Shown here: piece after piece, positions 37,195-46,424 of the stretch
How positions within the stretch are numbered: position 1 is the first letter of the stretch
How the letters are laid out: each line of letters opens with the position of its first letter
Source of the DNA: Pelomonas sp. Root1237
Lineage (GTDB): Bacteria; Pseudomonadota; Gammaproteobacteria; Burkholderiales; Burkholderiaceae_C
Assembly: GCF_001425055.1 (NCBI RefSeq)
Contig: NZ_LMDK01000022.1
Location: forward strand, 1-64,000
DNA: 64,000 bases
Direction: 5' to 3'
Translations under genes and position numbers: made by a program
Notes under the pieces: model-generated
The model's input: only the letters and a program-made list of their open reading frames with translations
The model's database searches: none
What the model was told of the DNA's origin: nothing

Positions 37195-38019
37195 ATGCAA
37201 CTGCTGAAGCGTTTTGCCACCCTCTTCGCGCTGACGGCCCTGCTGGGCCTGATCGGCTGCTCCAGCCTGACGCTGGCCTATGGGCAGCTGCCACTGCTGG
37301 CCGGGCTTTGGGCGGACAACTATCTCGACCTGGACAGCCCGCAGCGCGGCCAGCTCAAGACGCAGCTGCAGGCCTGGCAGGCCTGGCACCGCCGCGAGGA
37401 GCTGCCGCAATGGATTGCGCTGGTGGGCCAGGCCCATGCGGCGCTGGACGACGGCGTCACCCAGGACGAACTGCTGGCCCTGGAGCGCGGCGCGCGCGCC
37501 AGCGTCGAGCGTTGCCTGCAGCACGCCGCGCCGCTGGCCGCGCCGGTGCTGGCCAGCCTGCGGCCCGAGCAGTGGCAACACCTGGAAAAGAAGATGGCCG
37601 AGAAGACGACCGAGTGGCGAGAGAAGCAATCGGGCAAGCGCGGGCCCGACGAGCGCGCCAAGCGCTACACCAGCAACCTCGAACGCTGGCTGGGCGACCT
37701 GGACCGCTCGACCCGCAAGCAGGCCGCAGCCGACGCTCGCAGCTGGCATTTCGACCTGCCCGTCATGGCCCAGGCCCGTGCCGCACGCCAGGCGCGGCTG
37801 GTGCAGGCCCTGCGCGCCTGGGCGCGCCAGGACCTGGCCGCGGGCACCGCCCTGCTGATGCAGGACTCACAGACCCAGCCCACCGAGCAGCCCTATCGCG
37901 AGCAGATCGTCGCCAGCCTGCTGAAGCTGCTCAACAGCCTGGATGCCGAGCAGCGGGCCGCCGTCCGCAAGCATTGGGCCGACTGGGCGGCCGAACTGCG
38001 CAGCCTGCAGGCGGCCTGA
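37195..38019 (+). CDS. DUF6279 family lipoprotein
   Basis: 274 residues. Lipobox LIGC with the lipidated Cys at residue 22. The sequence then matches the DUF6279 pattern: LTLAYGQLPLLAGLWADNYLDLDSPQRGQLKTQLQAWQAWHRREELPQW. A long helical body is rich in Gln, Arg and Trp (RSWHFDLPVMAQ, KHWADWAAELRSL). The function is unknown. It ends 9 nt from the convergent efflux operon. Confidence 0.8.
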   Translation: MQLLKRFATLFALTALLGLIGCSSLTLAYGQLPLLAGLWADNYLDLDSPQRGQLKTQLQAWQAWHRREELPQWIALVGQAHAALDDGVTQDELLALERGARASVERCLQHAAPLAAPVLASLRPEQWQHLEKKMAEKTTEWREKQSGKRGPDERAKRYTSNLERWLGDLDRSTRKQAAADARSWHFDLPVMAQARAARQARLVQALRAWARQDLAAGTALLMQDSQTQPTEQPYREQIVASLLKLLNSLDAEQRAAVRKHWADWAAELRSLQAA

Positions 38020-38028
38020 ACCCGGGCT

Positions 38029-39327
38029 TCAACTCCTCAGGGCGGCCACCGGTGCCAGGCGCGCCGCGCGCCGGGCTGGCACCCACACGGCCAGCTGGCC
38101 CAGGGCCCACAGCGCCAGTGCGCCAGCGGGCAGATAGCCCCAGGGCAGGCGCGGCAGCTCATAGCTCTGCATCAGCAGCTGGCTCAGGGCCCAGGCACCG
38201 GCCATACCGATGAGGATGCCGGTCGTCGTCAGCAGCAGGTTCTCGAGCTGGAAGTAGCGCAGGATCTGGCCCTGGGTGGCGCCCAGAGCGCGGCGCGTGC
38301 CGATCATGCGGGTGCGCTGCTGCACCCAGAAGCTCGCCAGGCCGACGATGCCCATGGCCGTCACCAGCAGCAGCGACACGCAGACACCGCCCATCAGCCA
38401 GGCCATGGCGCGGTCCTGGGCGTAGAAGGACGAACGCATCTCGGTCAGGCGCTGGCTCTGCGTGACGACACGGCCCTGGTCGCCTTCTTCGAGCACCGCG
38501 GCCGCGGCCTTGATGCGCGAGTCCAGCTGGCCCGGCTCGGCGCGGATCACGTACGAGCCGCCGCCGCGCAGCGGCAAGATCATGGCGGCACCATCACCGT
38601 CGCCACGAGCGCGGTGCAGCTGCGTGTGCGTCAGCGTCTGGACGACGCCGATGATGGTCGACGGCGAGCGGCCGAAGATATAGACCTGCTTGCCCAACGC
38701 CGGCTGGCCGGGGAAGAGCTTGTCGGCCATCACCTTGTTGATGATGAGCTGCGGGATCTTGGGATCGGAGACGCTGAAGGTCTGGAAGTTGTCGAGCACC
38801 TCGTCGGCCGTGAAGTTGCGCCCCTCCAGCAGCTTGAGCCCGAAGGTCGGGATCATCTGTTCATCGGCCGCGTATTGCGCTGCGCTGATGCGCAGGCCCT
38901 TGTTGTCGGGCTCGAGCGAGACGCCGCTGTTATTGCTGTTGTTGCCGTAGACGATCTGGTTGGGCACCGTGGCCGCCTTGATGCCTGGCAGCGCACGCAG
39001 CCGCGTGAGGTCCTCGGACACGATGCCGGCGGTGCGCTCGGGCGGCTGGGGCTTGCTGCCGCGCAGGGTCAGCACGCCGATCTCGGTCTCGGCCATGCCG
39101 CTGTCGGTGTTCAGCGCCTCGACGCGGGTCTGGATCAGGTGCAGCGCATTGGTGACGATGGCGCAGGTCAGCGCCACCTCCAGCACGATGAGGCCGGCCG
39201 CGATGCGGTGGCGGCGCAGCGTCGACAGGATGGGCGCGAGATCGCTCAGGGCCCGGCCGAACGCCCCGAGGGGGTTGCCGGTGGCGCGGGCTGGCGGGAC
39301 GATGGACAGCGTGGAGGAGTCAGACAT
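38029..39327 (-). CDS. MacB-like ABC transporter permease 2
   Basis: 432 residues from ATG 39327, which overlaps the preceding stop (TGATG). One TM helix after residue 40, a large periplasmic domain with MacB-type segments (QYAADEQMIPTFGLKLLEGRNF), then the FtsX domain with three TM helices and VQQRTRMIGTRRALGATQGQILRYF. Acts with the other permease, the ATPase and the adaptor to power export. The longer frame upstream reads through permease 1 out of frame. Confidence 0.92.
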   Translation of the reverse strand: MSDSSTLSIVPPARATGNPLGAFGRALSDLAPILSTLRRHRIAAGLIVLEVALTCAIVTNALHLIQTRVEALNTDSGMAETEIGVLTLRGSKPQPPERTAGIVSEDLTRLRALPGIKAATVPNQIVYGNNSNNSGVSLEPDNKGLRISAAQYAADEQMIPTFGLKLLEGRNFTADEVLDNFQTFSVSDPKIPQLIINKVMADKLFPGQPALGKQVYIFGRSPSTIIGVVQTLTHTQLHRARGDGDGAAMILPLRGGGSYVIRAEPGQLDSRIKAAAAVLEEGDQGRVVTQSQRLTEMRSSFYAQDRAMAWLMGGVCVSLLLVTAMGIVGLASFWVQQRTRMIGTRRALGATQGQILRYFQLENLLLTTTGILIGMAGAWALSQLLMQSYELPRLPWGYLPAGALALWALGQLAVWVPARRAARLAPVAALRS

Positions 39328-40634
39328 CACTGCACCTTCAGTTGGACGGCGGGGGTGACGAGGGCGGCACGCCAGGCCGGCAGCAGGCCGGCGAGCAGGC
39401 TGGCCAGCAGGGCCAGGCCCAGCGTCAGGGCCAGCATGCTGGCGTCGAGCTCGGCCAGCTTGGCGTAGTCGTTCGGGCTCTGGCGCACCAGCCACAGCCC
39501 GCCCTGGGCGAAAAGCAGGCCCAGCAGCGCGCCGGCCAGGCCGAGCAGGCCGGCCTCGACGACGAACTGCTTGAAGATGTCGCCGCGCGTCGCACCGAGT
39601 GCGCGGCGCACGCCGATCTCGCCGCTGCGACGCAGCGTCTTGGCCAGCAACAGGCCCACCATGTTGACGACGCAGACGGCCAGGAAACCAAAGGCCAGCC
39701 AGGTCTGCAGGCGCACGTCGGCGGGCAGCACCTTCTGCGCGCCCAGCCAGTCCATCACGTTGCGCAGGCGCACATTCGTCGGTCGCTCGTAGCGGCCGGC
39801 CTTGCGCTGAGCCTCGGAGTAGGCGACGAGGTAGTCGCGGTAGGCGGCGGCCTCCTCGGGCTTGGCGAACTCGACCCAGTACTGGATCCACGAGCAGCTC
39901 GCGTTCAGGTCCAGCGAGGTGCCGCCGTTGGCGCCCTTGGCCCAGCAGTTCATATTGCCCCAGTGGCCCATCTTCAGCAGCATGGCCGTCGAGAACGGCA
40001 GGTAGAAGTCCTCGGTCTCGGTGTAGCTGCCCAGGGTCAGGTCCCAGAAATGGGGCTGCACCTTCCAGGGCTTGAGCACGCCGACGATGCGCAGCGGCTG
40101 GCCGCGCACGATGACTTCCTTGCCCAGGCTGTTGCCGCCGCCGAACAGCTTCTCGTTGAGCGACGCCGAGATGACGGCGACACGCGCCTCGCCTTCGTCG
40201 TCGGCCGCGCTCCAGCCGCCGCCGTATTGCCACGGCGCGTCGAACATCGCGAAGAAGTCGGCCGACGTCATGCGCACGCTCGAGAAGATCGGCTTGGTCT
40301 GCGCATCGGGCAGGCCCACGGCGGTGTTGAAGCCGCTGGACATCGCCTGGCGCAGCGCCTTCTTGTCGCGCAGCAGTGCCGTCGCGTCATAGCGGCTCAG
40401 GTCGAAGTTGGGCTCTTCACCGGCCTTCCAGCTGACGATGTCCGACGCGTCGAGCTGCACGTTGAATAGGCGAGCGCTCTTGGCGGGAATGGGGTCGCCG
40501 GAGAGCACGTGATAGACGGTCAACGTCGTCATGCAGGCGCCGATGCCCAGGGCGAGCGCCATCACCATCAACGCGGAGAGGCCCTTGGCGGCAAGCGTGT
40601 TGCGCCAGGCGAGTTCGAGGTAGTGAAGAAACAT
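39327..40634 (-). CDS. MacB-like ABC transporter permease 1
   Basis: 435 residues. N-terminal TM (MVMALALGIGACMTTLTVYHVLSG), a periplasmic domain, and the C-terminal FtsX domain (SGEIGVRRALGATRGDIFKQFVVEAGLLG). Permeases 1 and 2 are paralogues, so the transporter is probably a heterodimer. Start and stop codons overlap with the TolC-like gene and with permease 2 by 1 nt each. Confidence 0.93.
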   Translation of the reverse strand: MFLHYLELAWRNTLAAKGLSALMVMALALGIGACMTTLTVYHVLSGDPIPAKSARLFNVQLDASDIVSWKAGEEPNFDLSRYDATALLRDKKALRQAMSSGFNTAVGLPDAQTKPIFSSVRMTSADFFAMFDAPWQYGGGWSAADDEGEARVAVISASLNEKLFGGGNSLGKEVIVRGQPLRIVGVLKPWKVQPHFWDLTLGSYTETEDFYLPFSTAMLLKMGHWGNMNCWAKGANGGTSLDLNASCSWIQYWVEFAKPEEAAAYRDYLVAYSEAQRKAGRYERPTNVRLRNVMDWLGAQKVLPADVRLQTWLAFGFLAVCVVNMVGLLLAKTLRRSGEIGVRRALGATRGDIFKQFVVEAGLLGLAGALLGLLFAQGGLWLVRQSPNDYAKLAELDASMLALTLGLALLASLLAGLLPAWRAALVTPAVQLKVQ

Positions 40635-41905
40635 CAGCGGTTCTCCAGAAGAGCGTTGACGGTGGCCAGTTCGGCGTCACCGAGGGAGCCGGCCGCCTGG
40701 TGCAGGGCGAGCAGGGCCAGCACATGGCGGTGGCGGGCCTGGGTCTGCGCGTTCTGCGCGCCGGCCAGGGTCTGGATGGCGAGGAGCAGGTCGGTGGTGC
40801 TGCGCGTGCCAAGGGTCAGCCCGGTGCGCGTGGCTTCGAGCGCGCGCTCGGCGGCCTCGACGGCGACCTGCGCGGAGCGCAGCTGCACCGCGCCCTGGCC
40901 CACGGCGAGGTGCTGCGCCCTCACCTCGCGCAGCACGGCGCGGCGGCCGGCTTCGAGCTGCTCGCGGGCGGCATCCCGCTGAAAGCCGGCGCGGTCGGCC
41001 GCAGCGGCCACGGCGCCGCCGGCAAACAGCGGCACGGTCAGGCGCAGGCCGACCAGGGTCGGCGTGCGGCTGGCGTCGATGGCCGACACACCATCGCCGC
41101 GGCGCTGCGTCGTGTCCACGCCCATGCTCAGCGTCGGCAGATGGCCGGCGCGCGCGGCGGAGATGCGCTGCTCGCTGGCCTGCACGTCCAGCTGCAGGGC
41201 ACGCAGCTCGGGGTTGGCCTGCAGCGCACGCGCGGTCCAGGCCTCGGCGTCGTCCGGCAGGGCTTGCGCGTCGAGGGCGCGGCGCAGCGGCTGCAAGGCG
41301 GTGGCGGGAACGCCGGTCAGCTGGGCGAGCGCCTCGCGGGCATCGGCCAGGTTCAGTTCGGCGGCCAGTGTGTTGCCACGCGCCAGCTCGCGGTAGGCGC
41401 GCGATTGGTCGGCCTCGACCTGGGCCGACAGTCCCGCCTTGAAACGCGTGTCGGCCTCGCTGACCTGGCGGGCGAAGGCTTCTTCGTTGGCGCGCGCCGT
41501 AGCCAGCTGGGCCTCGGCCGACAGCAGGCCGAAATAGGCCTCGGCCACACGGGAGCGCGCAGCCTGCTCGGCGGCGGCCAGGCGGGCCGACTGGGCCGAG
41601 GCCTGGCTGCGGCTGGCATCCCATTCGCGCAGGGCGGCCAGGTCGACGAGGGGCTGGCTGAGGCTGCTCGTTGTCGTGCGCACGCGGGCACCGCTGCCGT
41701 TCTCGCGCTGCTCGCTGCTCTGCAGGCTCCATTGCGGCAGCAGCGCCGCGCGGGCTTCGCGGGACGCCGCCTCCTGCGCGCCATTGAAGGCCGCAGCCTG
41801 GCGCAGCAGCGGGTCGGCCGCGCGCGCCTGCGCCCAGACCTGCAGCAGGTCGTCGGCTTGCGCGGTGGCGCAAGCGATCAACAGCAGGAACGCGATGGTT
41901 TTCAA
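40634..41905 (-). CDS. TolC-family outer-membrane efflux protein
   Basis: 423 residues with a signal peptide ([17 protein letters not shown]). Two long helical hairpins with the internal duplication of TolC proteins (AEAYFGLLSAEAQLATARANEEAFARQVSEADTRFKAG and the equivalent EAAERALEATRTGLTLGTRSTTDLLLAIQTL). It forms the outer-membrane channel of the tripartite pump. It overlaps the ATPase gene by 4 nt. Confidence 0.93.
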   Translation of the reverse strand: MKTIAFLLLIACATAQADDLLQVWAQARAADPLLRQAAAFNGAQEAASREARAALLPQWSLQSSEQRENGSGARVRTTTSSLSQPLVDLAALREWDASRSQASAQSARLAAAEQAARSRVAEAYFGLLSAEAQLATARANEEAFARQVSEADTRFKAGLSAQVEADQSRAYRELARGNTLAAELNLADAREALAQLTGVPATALQPLRRALDAQALPDDAEAWTARALQANPELRALQLDVQASEQRISAARAGHLPTLSMGVDTTQRRGDGVSAIDASRTPTLVGLRLTVPLFAGGAVAAAADRAGFQRDAAREQLEAGRRAVLREVRAQHLAVGQGAVQLRSAQVAVEAAERALEATRTGLTLGTRSTTDLLLAIQTLAGAQNAQTQARHRHVLALLALHQAAGSLGDAELATVNALLENR

Positions 41906-42585
41906 GCGGCGAGCTCCGCAGCCAGGTCGACAACCTGACCGTCGATGACGTGGACATTGCGTTGCGCACGTGCGGCCAGCTGCGGGTCATGGGTGACCAT
42001 GACGATGGTGGCGCCGTCGCGGTGCAGTTCTTCGAGCAGCTCCATGACGCTGCGCGCCATCGCGCTGTCGAGGTTGCCGGTGGGTTCGTCCGCCAGCAGC
42101 AGGCGCGGCTCGCCGGCCAGGGCCCGGGCGATGGCCACGCGCTGTTGCTGGCCGCCCGAGAGCTCGGCCGGGTAGTGGCGGCCGCGGGCCGACAGGCCGA
42201 CGCGGGCAAGCGCATCGGCGGCGCGCTTCTTGCGCTCGGCGCCGCCGAAGCCGCGGTAGCGCAGTGGCACCTCGATGTTGTCGAGCACGCTCAGGTCGGG
42301 GATCAGGTTGAAGGCCTGAAAGATGAAGCCGATCTTCTGGTTGCGGATGCGCGAGCGCTCGGCGTCGCCCATGCGGCTGACGTCGATGCCGTCGAGCTTG
42401 TAGCTGCCGCCGCTGAAGGCTTCCAGCAGGCCAGCGATGGTCAGGAAGGTCGTCTTGCCTGAGCCCGACGGCCCGGTCACTGCGACGAACTCGCCCTCGT
42501 TGACGGTCAGGTTGAAGTCGCGCAAGGCATAGGTCTCGACCATTTCGGTGCGGTAGACCTTCTGCAGTTTTTCCATCTGAAGCAT
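41902..42585 (-). CDS. ABC transporter ATP-binding protein, MacB/LolD type
   Basis: 227 residues from ATG 42585. Walker A GPSGSGKT, signature LSGGQQQR, Walker [13 protein letters not shown] and the switch His in VTHDP are all present. AGGACAAC precedes the start. The upstream part of the open frame enters the inverted repeat and is rejected. It energises the two MacB-like permeases. Confidence 0.95.
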   Translation of the reverse strand: MLQMEKLQKVYRTEMVETYALRDFNLTVNEGEFVAVTGPSGSGKTTFLTIAGLLEAFSGGSYKLDGIDVSRMGDAERSRIRNQKIGFIFQAFNLIPDLSVLDNIEVPLRYRGFGGAERKKRAADALARVGLSARGRHYPAELSGGQQQRVAIARALAGEPRLLLADEPTGNLDSAMARSVMELLEELHRDGATIVMVTHDPQLAARAQRNVHVIDGQVVDLAAELAA

Positions 42586-42663
42586 GGGGGTTGTCCTGTT
42601 CAATCGGAGTGGGTTTGGCGGCTGTGTCAGCTTTGCCGACGGCTTGGTTTGTCTAGGTGGCAC

Positions 42664-43248
42664 TTGCTTGGTGGCAAGGTGCCGGGAGTCCCGCCCGGCG
42701 GCGGGGTAACTTTCTTCTGCGGCGCCAGAAGAAAGTCACCAAAGAAGAGGCGCTGAACCGCACACGATCGCGACGACGCCGAGAGCGGCGCGCGAAAACA
42801 CTCACCTGCATTACGGGCAGACGCGACCCGCTGCGCTCTCGCTGCTGTCCCTATGACGAGCACCATCCACCGCCCCTTCACGCCGCTTAACGCCGGCTGC
42901 ACGCCGGGCTCATCAGGAATACCGCGTCGCTGGGGCGACGCCACGAAGGTACTGGCAGCGATCGCGTCGCCCGAGCGACGCTGCATTAGGCTGTTCTGGT
43001 GAGCCCGGCGTGCAGCCGCGCGTCGGACGGGCTGCTGGTGCGATGGATGTTGCTCGTGACAAGTCAGACGCGAGAGCGCAGCGGTTCGCATGTGGGCATC
43101 AGCCAGACGGCTGTTGCACGGCGCAGCTCGTGCATGTGGTGCTGGTGTGCGGTTCAGGGCCTCTTCTTTGGTGACTTTCTTCTGGCCCCGCAGAAGAAAG
43201 TTACCCCGGCTGCCGGGACGGACTCCCGGCAATGCACCGAGCAAGCAC
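42664..43248. repeat. 585-bp imperfect inverted repeat
   Basis: The two halves are reverse complements about a centre near 42956. The outer 110 bases of each arm are nearly identical; both hold AACTTTCTTCTG and CAGAAGAAAGT, themselves a hairpin. An inner block GGCTGCACGCCGGGCTCA (42895-42912) matches 43000-43017 exactly, and CCGCTGCGCTCTCG (42828-42841) is inverted at 43071-43084. It is best read as two head-to-head copies of a dispersed repeat of about 290 bp. It fills the gap between the adaptor and ATPase genes; the small ORFs inside show only the repeat. Confidence 0.88.
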
Positions 43249-43291
43249 GCTCTCCGCAAAAGCAACCTGATGACCCATCGCGCTCACAACC

Positions 43292-44569
43292 TCAATCCGC
43301 AATCAGGACGCGCTCCGCGCCCTTGAAGTTGTCCGACCCGGAGATGACGACGCGGTCCCCGGCCGAGAGGCCCGAGATCACCTCGACCCGTTCCAGCGAA
43401 CGCGCACCCAGCTTGACGGCGACCTTCTCGGCCACGCCGCCCCGCACCACGTAGGCAAAGCTGCCGCCGCTCTCGTCGACGAAGCTGCCGCGGGCCACGC
43501 CCAGCACCTTGTCGCGCTTGTCCAGCAGCACTCGCACCGACAGGCGCTGGTTCTGGCGCAGCTGCTCGGGCTGTTGCCCGGCAAAGCGCAGCCGCGCGCT
43601 GACCTCGCCGTTGACGACCTCGGGCGAGACCGAGCTGACCTGGCCGGCCCAGCGCTGGCCGTTGCCGGTGATCTCGCCAGGCATGCCGGGCTGCAGCTCG
43701 CGGGCAAAGCTCTCGGCGACCTGCATCTGCACTTCCAGCGCCGACAGATCGATGACCGACAGCAGCTTGGTGTCGCGGGCGACATTGGTGCGGTCGGGGA
43801 TGAAGAGCTGGCCCACCTGGCCATCCACCGGCGAGCGCACGGAGAGTTCGCTCACCTGGCGCTCCAGGTCGGCGACGAGCAGTTGCTGGCGCGCCAGCGC
43901 ACTCTGCTTGGCCTGCACGTCGAGCTTGAGGCTGTCTGTCTTGAGGCCGCGCAGATCGCGGGCCTGGTCGTGCGCGAGCTTGGCCTTGGCGAGAGCGTCC
44001 TGGGCGCGCTCGACCTGCATGCGCGCCGTGGCGCCAGCCTCGAAGGCCTGGGTCTGGCGGGCCAGGTCGTTGGCGGCGGTCTGCTGGTCGATGCGGGCGT
44101 TCTCGAAGGCGCTCTGCAGCGCGGCCGTCTGTTGGCGGGCCTCGACCTCGGCGCGGGCCAGGTCGGCGCGCAAGGCATCGACATTGCTGCGCTCCTGCGC
44201 CAGGCGGTTGGTCAACTCGGGTGAGTCGACGCGGGCCAGCACCTGGTTGCGCTTGACCGGGTCACCGGCCTGCACGGCGAGCGTGACGGTGCCGGCGCCG
44301 GGCGCGAACAGCGTCGGGCTCTGCGCGGCGACGACACGGCCTTCGCCGGCGACGTCGCGCGTCAGCGGTGCCACGTCGACGGTGGCCACGGACAGCCGGG
44401 CGATGCTGACGGCCGAGTCGGCGGACAGCATCTGCTTGATTCGGCCGCCGCTCACCAGCACGAGCACGGCCACGACGACCGCGCCGCCGGCCAGCAGCAG
44501 CGGCCAGCGCCGGGACTTTTGAGCGAGGGGGCGGTCCTGTTCCGAAGTGTCGCGAAAGCGGGTGTTCAT
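43292..44569 (-). CDS. Periplasmic adaptor subunit of the efflux pump (HlyD/MacA family)
   Basis: 425 residues from ATG 44569. N-terminal TM anchor (about 24-42), a lipoyl/barrel-sandwich domain (VVAAQSPTLFAPGAGTVTLAVQAGDPVKRNQVLARVDSPEL), a long alpha-hairpin of about 130 residues with heavy Ala/Gln/Arg content, the second lipoyl half (LSVRSPVDGQVGQLFIPDRTNV) and the beta-barrel/membrane-proximal domains. It links the MacB-like transporter to the TolC-like channel. First gene of the operon, with a sigma-54 promoter directly upstream. Confidence 0.93.
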   Translation of the reverse strand: MNTRFRDTSEQDRPLAQKSRRWPLLLAGGAVVVAVLVLVSGGRIKQMLSADSAVSIARLSVATVDVAPLTRDVAGEGRVVAAQSPTLFAPGAGTVTLAVQAGDPVKRNQVLARVDSPELTNRLAQERSNVDALRADLARAEVEARQQTAALQSAFENARIDQQTAANDLARQTQAFEAGATARMQVERAQDALAKAKLAHDQARDLRGLKTDSLKLDVQAKQSALARQQLLVADLERQVSELSVRSPVDGQVGQLFIPDRTNVARDTKLLSVIDLSALEVQMQVAESFARELQPGMPGEITGNGQRWAGQVSSVSPEVVNGEVSARLRFAGQQPEQLRQNQRLSVRVLLDKRDKVLGVARGSFVDESGGSFAYVVRGGVAEKVAVKLGARSLERVEVISGLSAGDRVVISGSDNFKGAERVLIAD

Positions 44570-44581
44570 GCCCTGTCTTTC

Positions 44582-44597
44582 GCAAGGGATGTGCCAG
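44582..44597 (-). promoter_or_regulatory. Sigma-54 (RpoN) promoter of the efflux operon
   Basis: On the minus strand CTGGCACATCCCTTGC matches the RpoN consensus TGGCAC-N5-TTGC exactly, with the invariant GG and GC ten bases apart. The predicted start of transcription is within a base or two of the adaptor ATG, so the message would be nearly leaderless, or the true start may lie slightly off. Confidence 0.75.
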
Positions 44598-44639
44598 CAC
44601 GCGCCGCGTGAAAAATCAACGACTTGCAACCGTGACATG

Positions 44640-44667
44640 TGTCCGCGGACAGGTGGCGGACAGTCCG
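44640..44667. promoter_or_regulatory. Paired palindromes, probable activator binding sites
   Basis: TGTCCGCGGACA (44640-44651, perfect) and CGGACAGTCCG (44657-44667, perfect around a central A) share GTCCG/CGGAC half-sites. Their centres lie about 76 and 92 bp upstream of the predicted RpoN start, where enhancer-binding proteins usually sit. No such activator gene is in the window. They are also upstream of the divergent DUF1800 gene. Confidence 0.65.
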
Positions 44668-44773
44668 TACAAGGTCCGCAACGGGCAGCAGCGTTTGCTT
44701 ACGAAAGCGCACAACTGGTGGCGAGACGACACGACTGGCCGGCTCCAACAATCGCGCCGCTTCGGAGACTGAA

Positions 44774-46423
44774 ATGACTCTCGCCCGACTTTGCCTGCTG
44801 GCCGCGCTGACCAGCCTGAGCTGGCCCGCGCTGGCTAACGATCTGCCGCCGTCGACGATGACGGAGTCGGAGGCGCGCCGCTTCCTCGGCCAGGCCAGCT
44901 TCGGGCCGACGGACGCCAGCGTCACCGATGTGATGGCCCGCGGCCGCGCCGCCTGGCTGTCGAGTCAGTTCAACCTCGCCAACTCCGACTTCAGCGGCGT
45001 GCCCTATGTCGACCCCGACTCGAGCAAGGGCTGCCCCACGGGCGCGCCGGCAACCTGCAAACGCGACAACTACACCCTGTTCCCGGTGCAGGTGCAGTTC
45101 TTCGCCAACGCCGTCAACCAGCCCGACCAACTGCGCCAGCGCACGGCCCTGGCGCTGTCGGAGATCCTGGTCGTGTCGGGCAATGTCATCAAGCTGCCCA
45201 ATGCGATGGCCGACTACCAGCGCATCTTTTTGCGCAACGCCTTCGGCAACTTCCGCGACGTGCTCAAGGAGGTGACGCTGTCCCCGGCCATGGGGCGCTT
45301 CCTGAACATGGCCAACAACGACAAGCCCAGCCCGACCAAGGGTATCGAGCCCAACGAGAACTACGCCCGCGAGGTGCTGCAGCTGTTCTCCATCGGCCTG
45401 TCCCAGCTCAACCTCGACGGCAGCCTGCAGCTCGATGCCAAGGGCCAGCCCATCCCCAGCTACGACCAGGACACGGTCGAGGGCTTCGCCCACGCCTTCA
45501 CCGGCTGGACGTATGCGCCGCGGCCGGGCGCGACGAAGAACAAGTTCGGCAACCCGAGCTATTACGACGCGCCCATGGTCGCCTTCGACGACCACCACGA
45601 CAAGGGCACGAAGAAGCTGCTGAGCGGCACCGTGCTGCCCGGTGGCCAGACGGCGCAGGCCGACCTCGACGCGGCCATCGACAACATCTTCAACCACCCC
45701 AATGTCGGCCCCTTCATCGGCCGCCAGCTGATCCAGCAGCTCGTCACGGCCAACCCCAGCCCGGCCTATGTGCTGCGAGTGGCCACGGCCTTCAACGGCG
45801 GGGCCCTCGTCAACGGCCAGCGCAGCAAGCGCGGCGACATGAAGGCCGTGCTGACGGCCATCCTGACCGACGCCGAGGCCGCCTCCCCACAGGCGCCCGC
45901 CAACTTCGGCAAGCTGCGCGAACCCATCCTGCAGCTGACCCACCTGCTGCGCAGCATGGGCGGCGTCAGCGATGGCGTCTGGCTGCGCAGCCAGGCCGCG
46001 AGCCTGGGCCAGACGGTCTACAGCCCGGCCAGCGTCTTCAACTTCTTCCCGCCCGACTACGACCTCCCCGACAACCCCAGCCTGGACGGCCCAGCCTTTG
46101 GCGTCTTCAACGCCAGCGCCGCCTTCAAGTTGAGCGGCGTGCTGCAGACGGCGCTGAACGGCAAGGGCGTGGCGGCCGACGCTTCCGTGCCCGGCGCCAC
46201 CGGCACCAAGATCGACCTGGCCCGCTGGCAGGCTCTGGCCACCACGCCGACCAGCCTCGTCGCCGAGATCAACCGCGTGCTCTTCGCCGGCCGCGCCAGC
46301 ACGGCGCTGCAGGCGGCCCTGTTAAAGGCCGCGCAGATTGCGCCGGCCACCAAGCCGCTGGACCGCGCCAAGGCGGCATTGTTCCTGGCGGCCATGTCCC
46401 CCGAATACCTCGTGGAGAACTGA
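44774..46423 (+). CDS. DUF1800 family secreted protein, pair 1
   Basis: 549 residues from ATG 44774; the earlier in-frame start would put a non-protein-like stretch before a good signal peptide (MTLARLCLLAALTSLSWPALA). The family pattern is clear: EARRFLGQASFGPTDASV, LRQRTALALSEILVVS, NYAREVLQLFSIGLSQLNLDG and DTVEGFAHAFTGW. DUF1800 proteins nearly always pair with a DUF1501 protein, as here. The role is unknown. The DUF1501 ATG begins 2 nt after its stop. Confidence 0.9.
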   Translation: MTLARLCLLAALTSLSWPALANDLPPSTMTESEARRFLGQASFGPTDASVTDVMARGRAAWLSSQFNLANSDFSGVPYVDPDSSKGCPTGAPATCKRDNYTLFPVQVQFFANAVNQPDQLRQRTALALSEILVVSGNVIKLPNAMADYQRIFLRNAFGNFRDVLKEVTLSPAMGRFLNMANNDKPSPTKGIEPNENYAREVLQLFSIGLSQLNLDGSLQLDAKGQPIPSYDQDTVEGFAHAFTGWTYAPRPGATKNKFGNPSYYDAPMVAFDDHHDKGTKKLLSGTVLPGGQTAQADLDAAIDNIFNHPNVGPFIGRQLIQQLVTANPSPAYVLRVATAFNGGALVNGQRSKRGDMKAVLTAILTDAEAASPQAPANFGKLREPILQLTHLLRSMGGVSDGVWLRSQAASLGQTVYSPASVFNFFPPDYDLPDNPSLDGPAFGVFNASAAFKLSGVLQTALNGKGVAADASVPGATGTKIDLARWQALATTPTSLVAEINRVLFAGRASTALQAALLKAAQIAPATKPLDRAKAALFLAAMSPEYLVEN

Positions 46424-46424
46424 A

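Noticed and set aside
42627-43265. Open frames through the large inverted repeat
   Set aside because: Both arms give similar nonsense peptides on both strands, as expected for a repeat, and no gene features.
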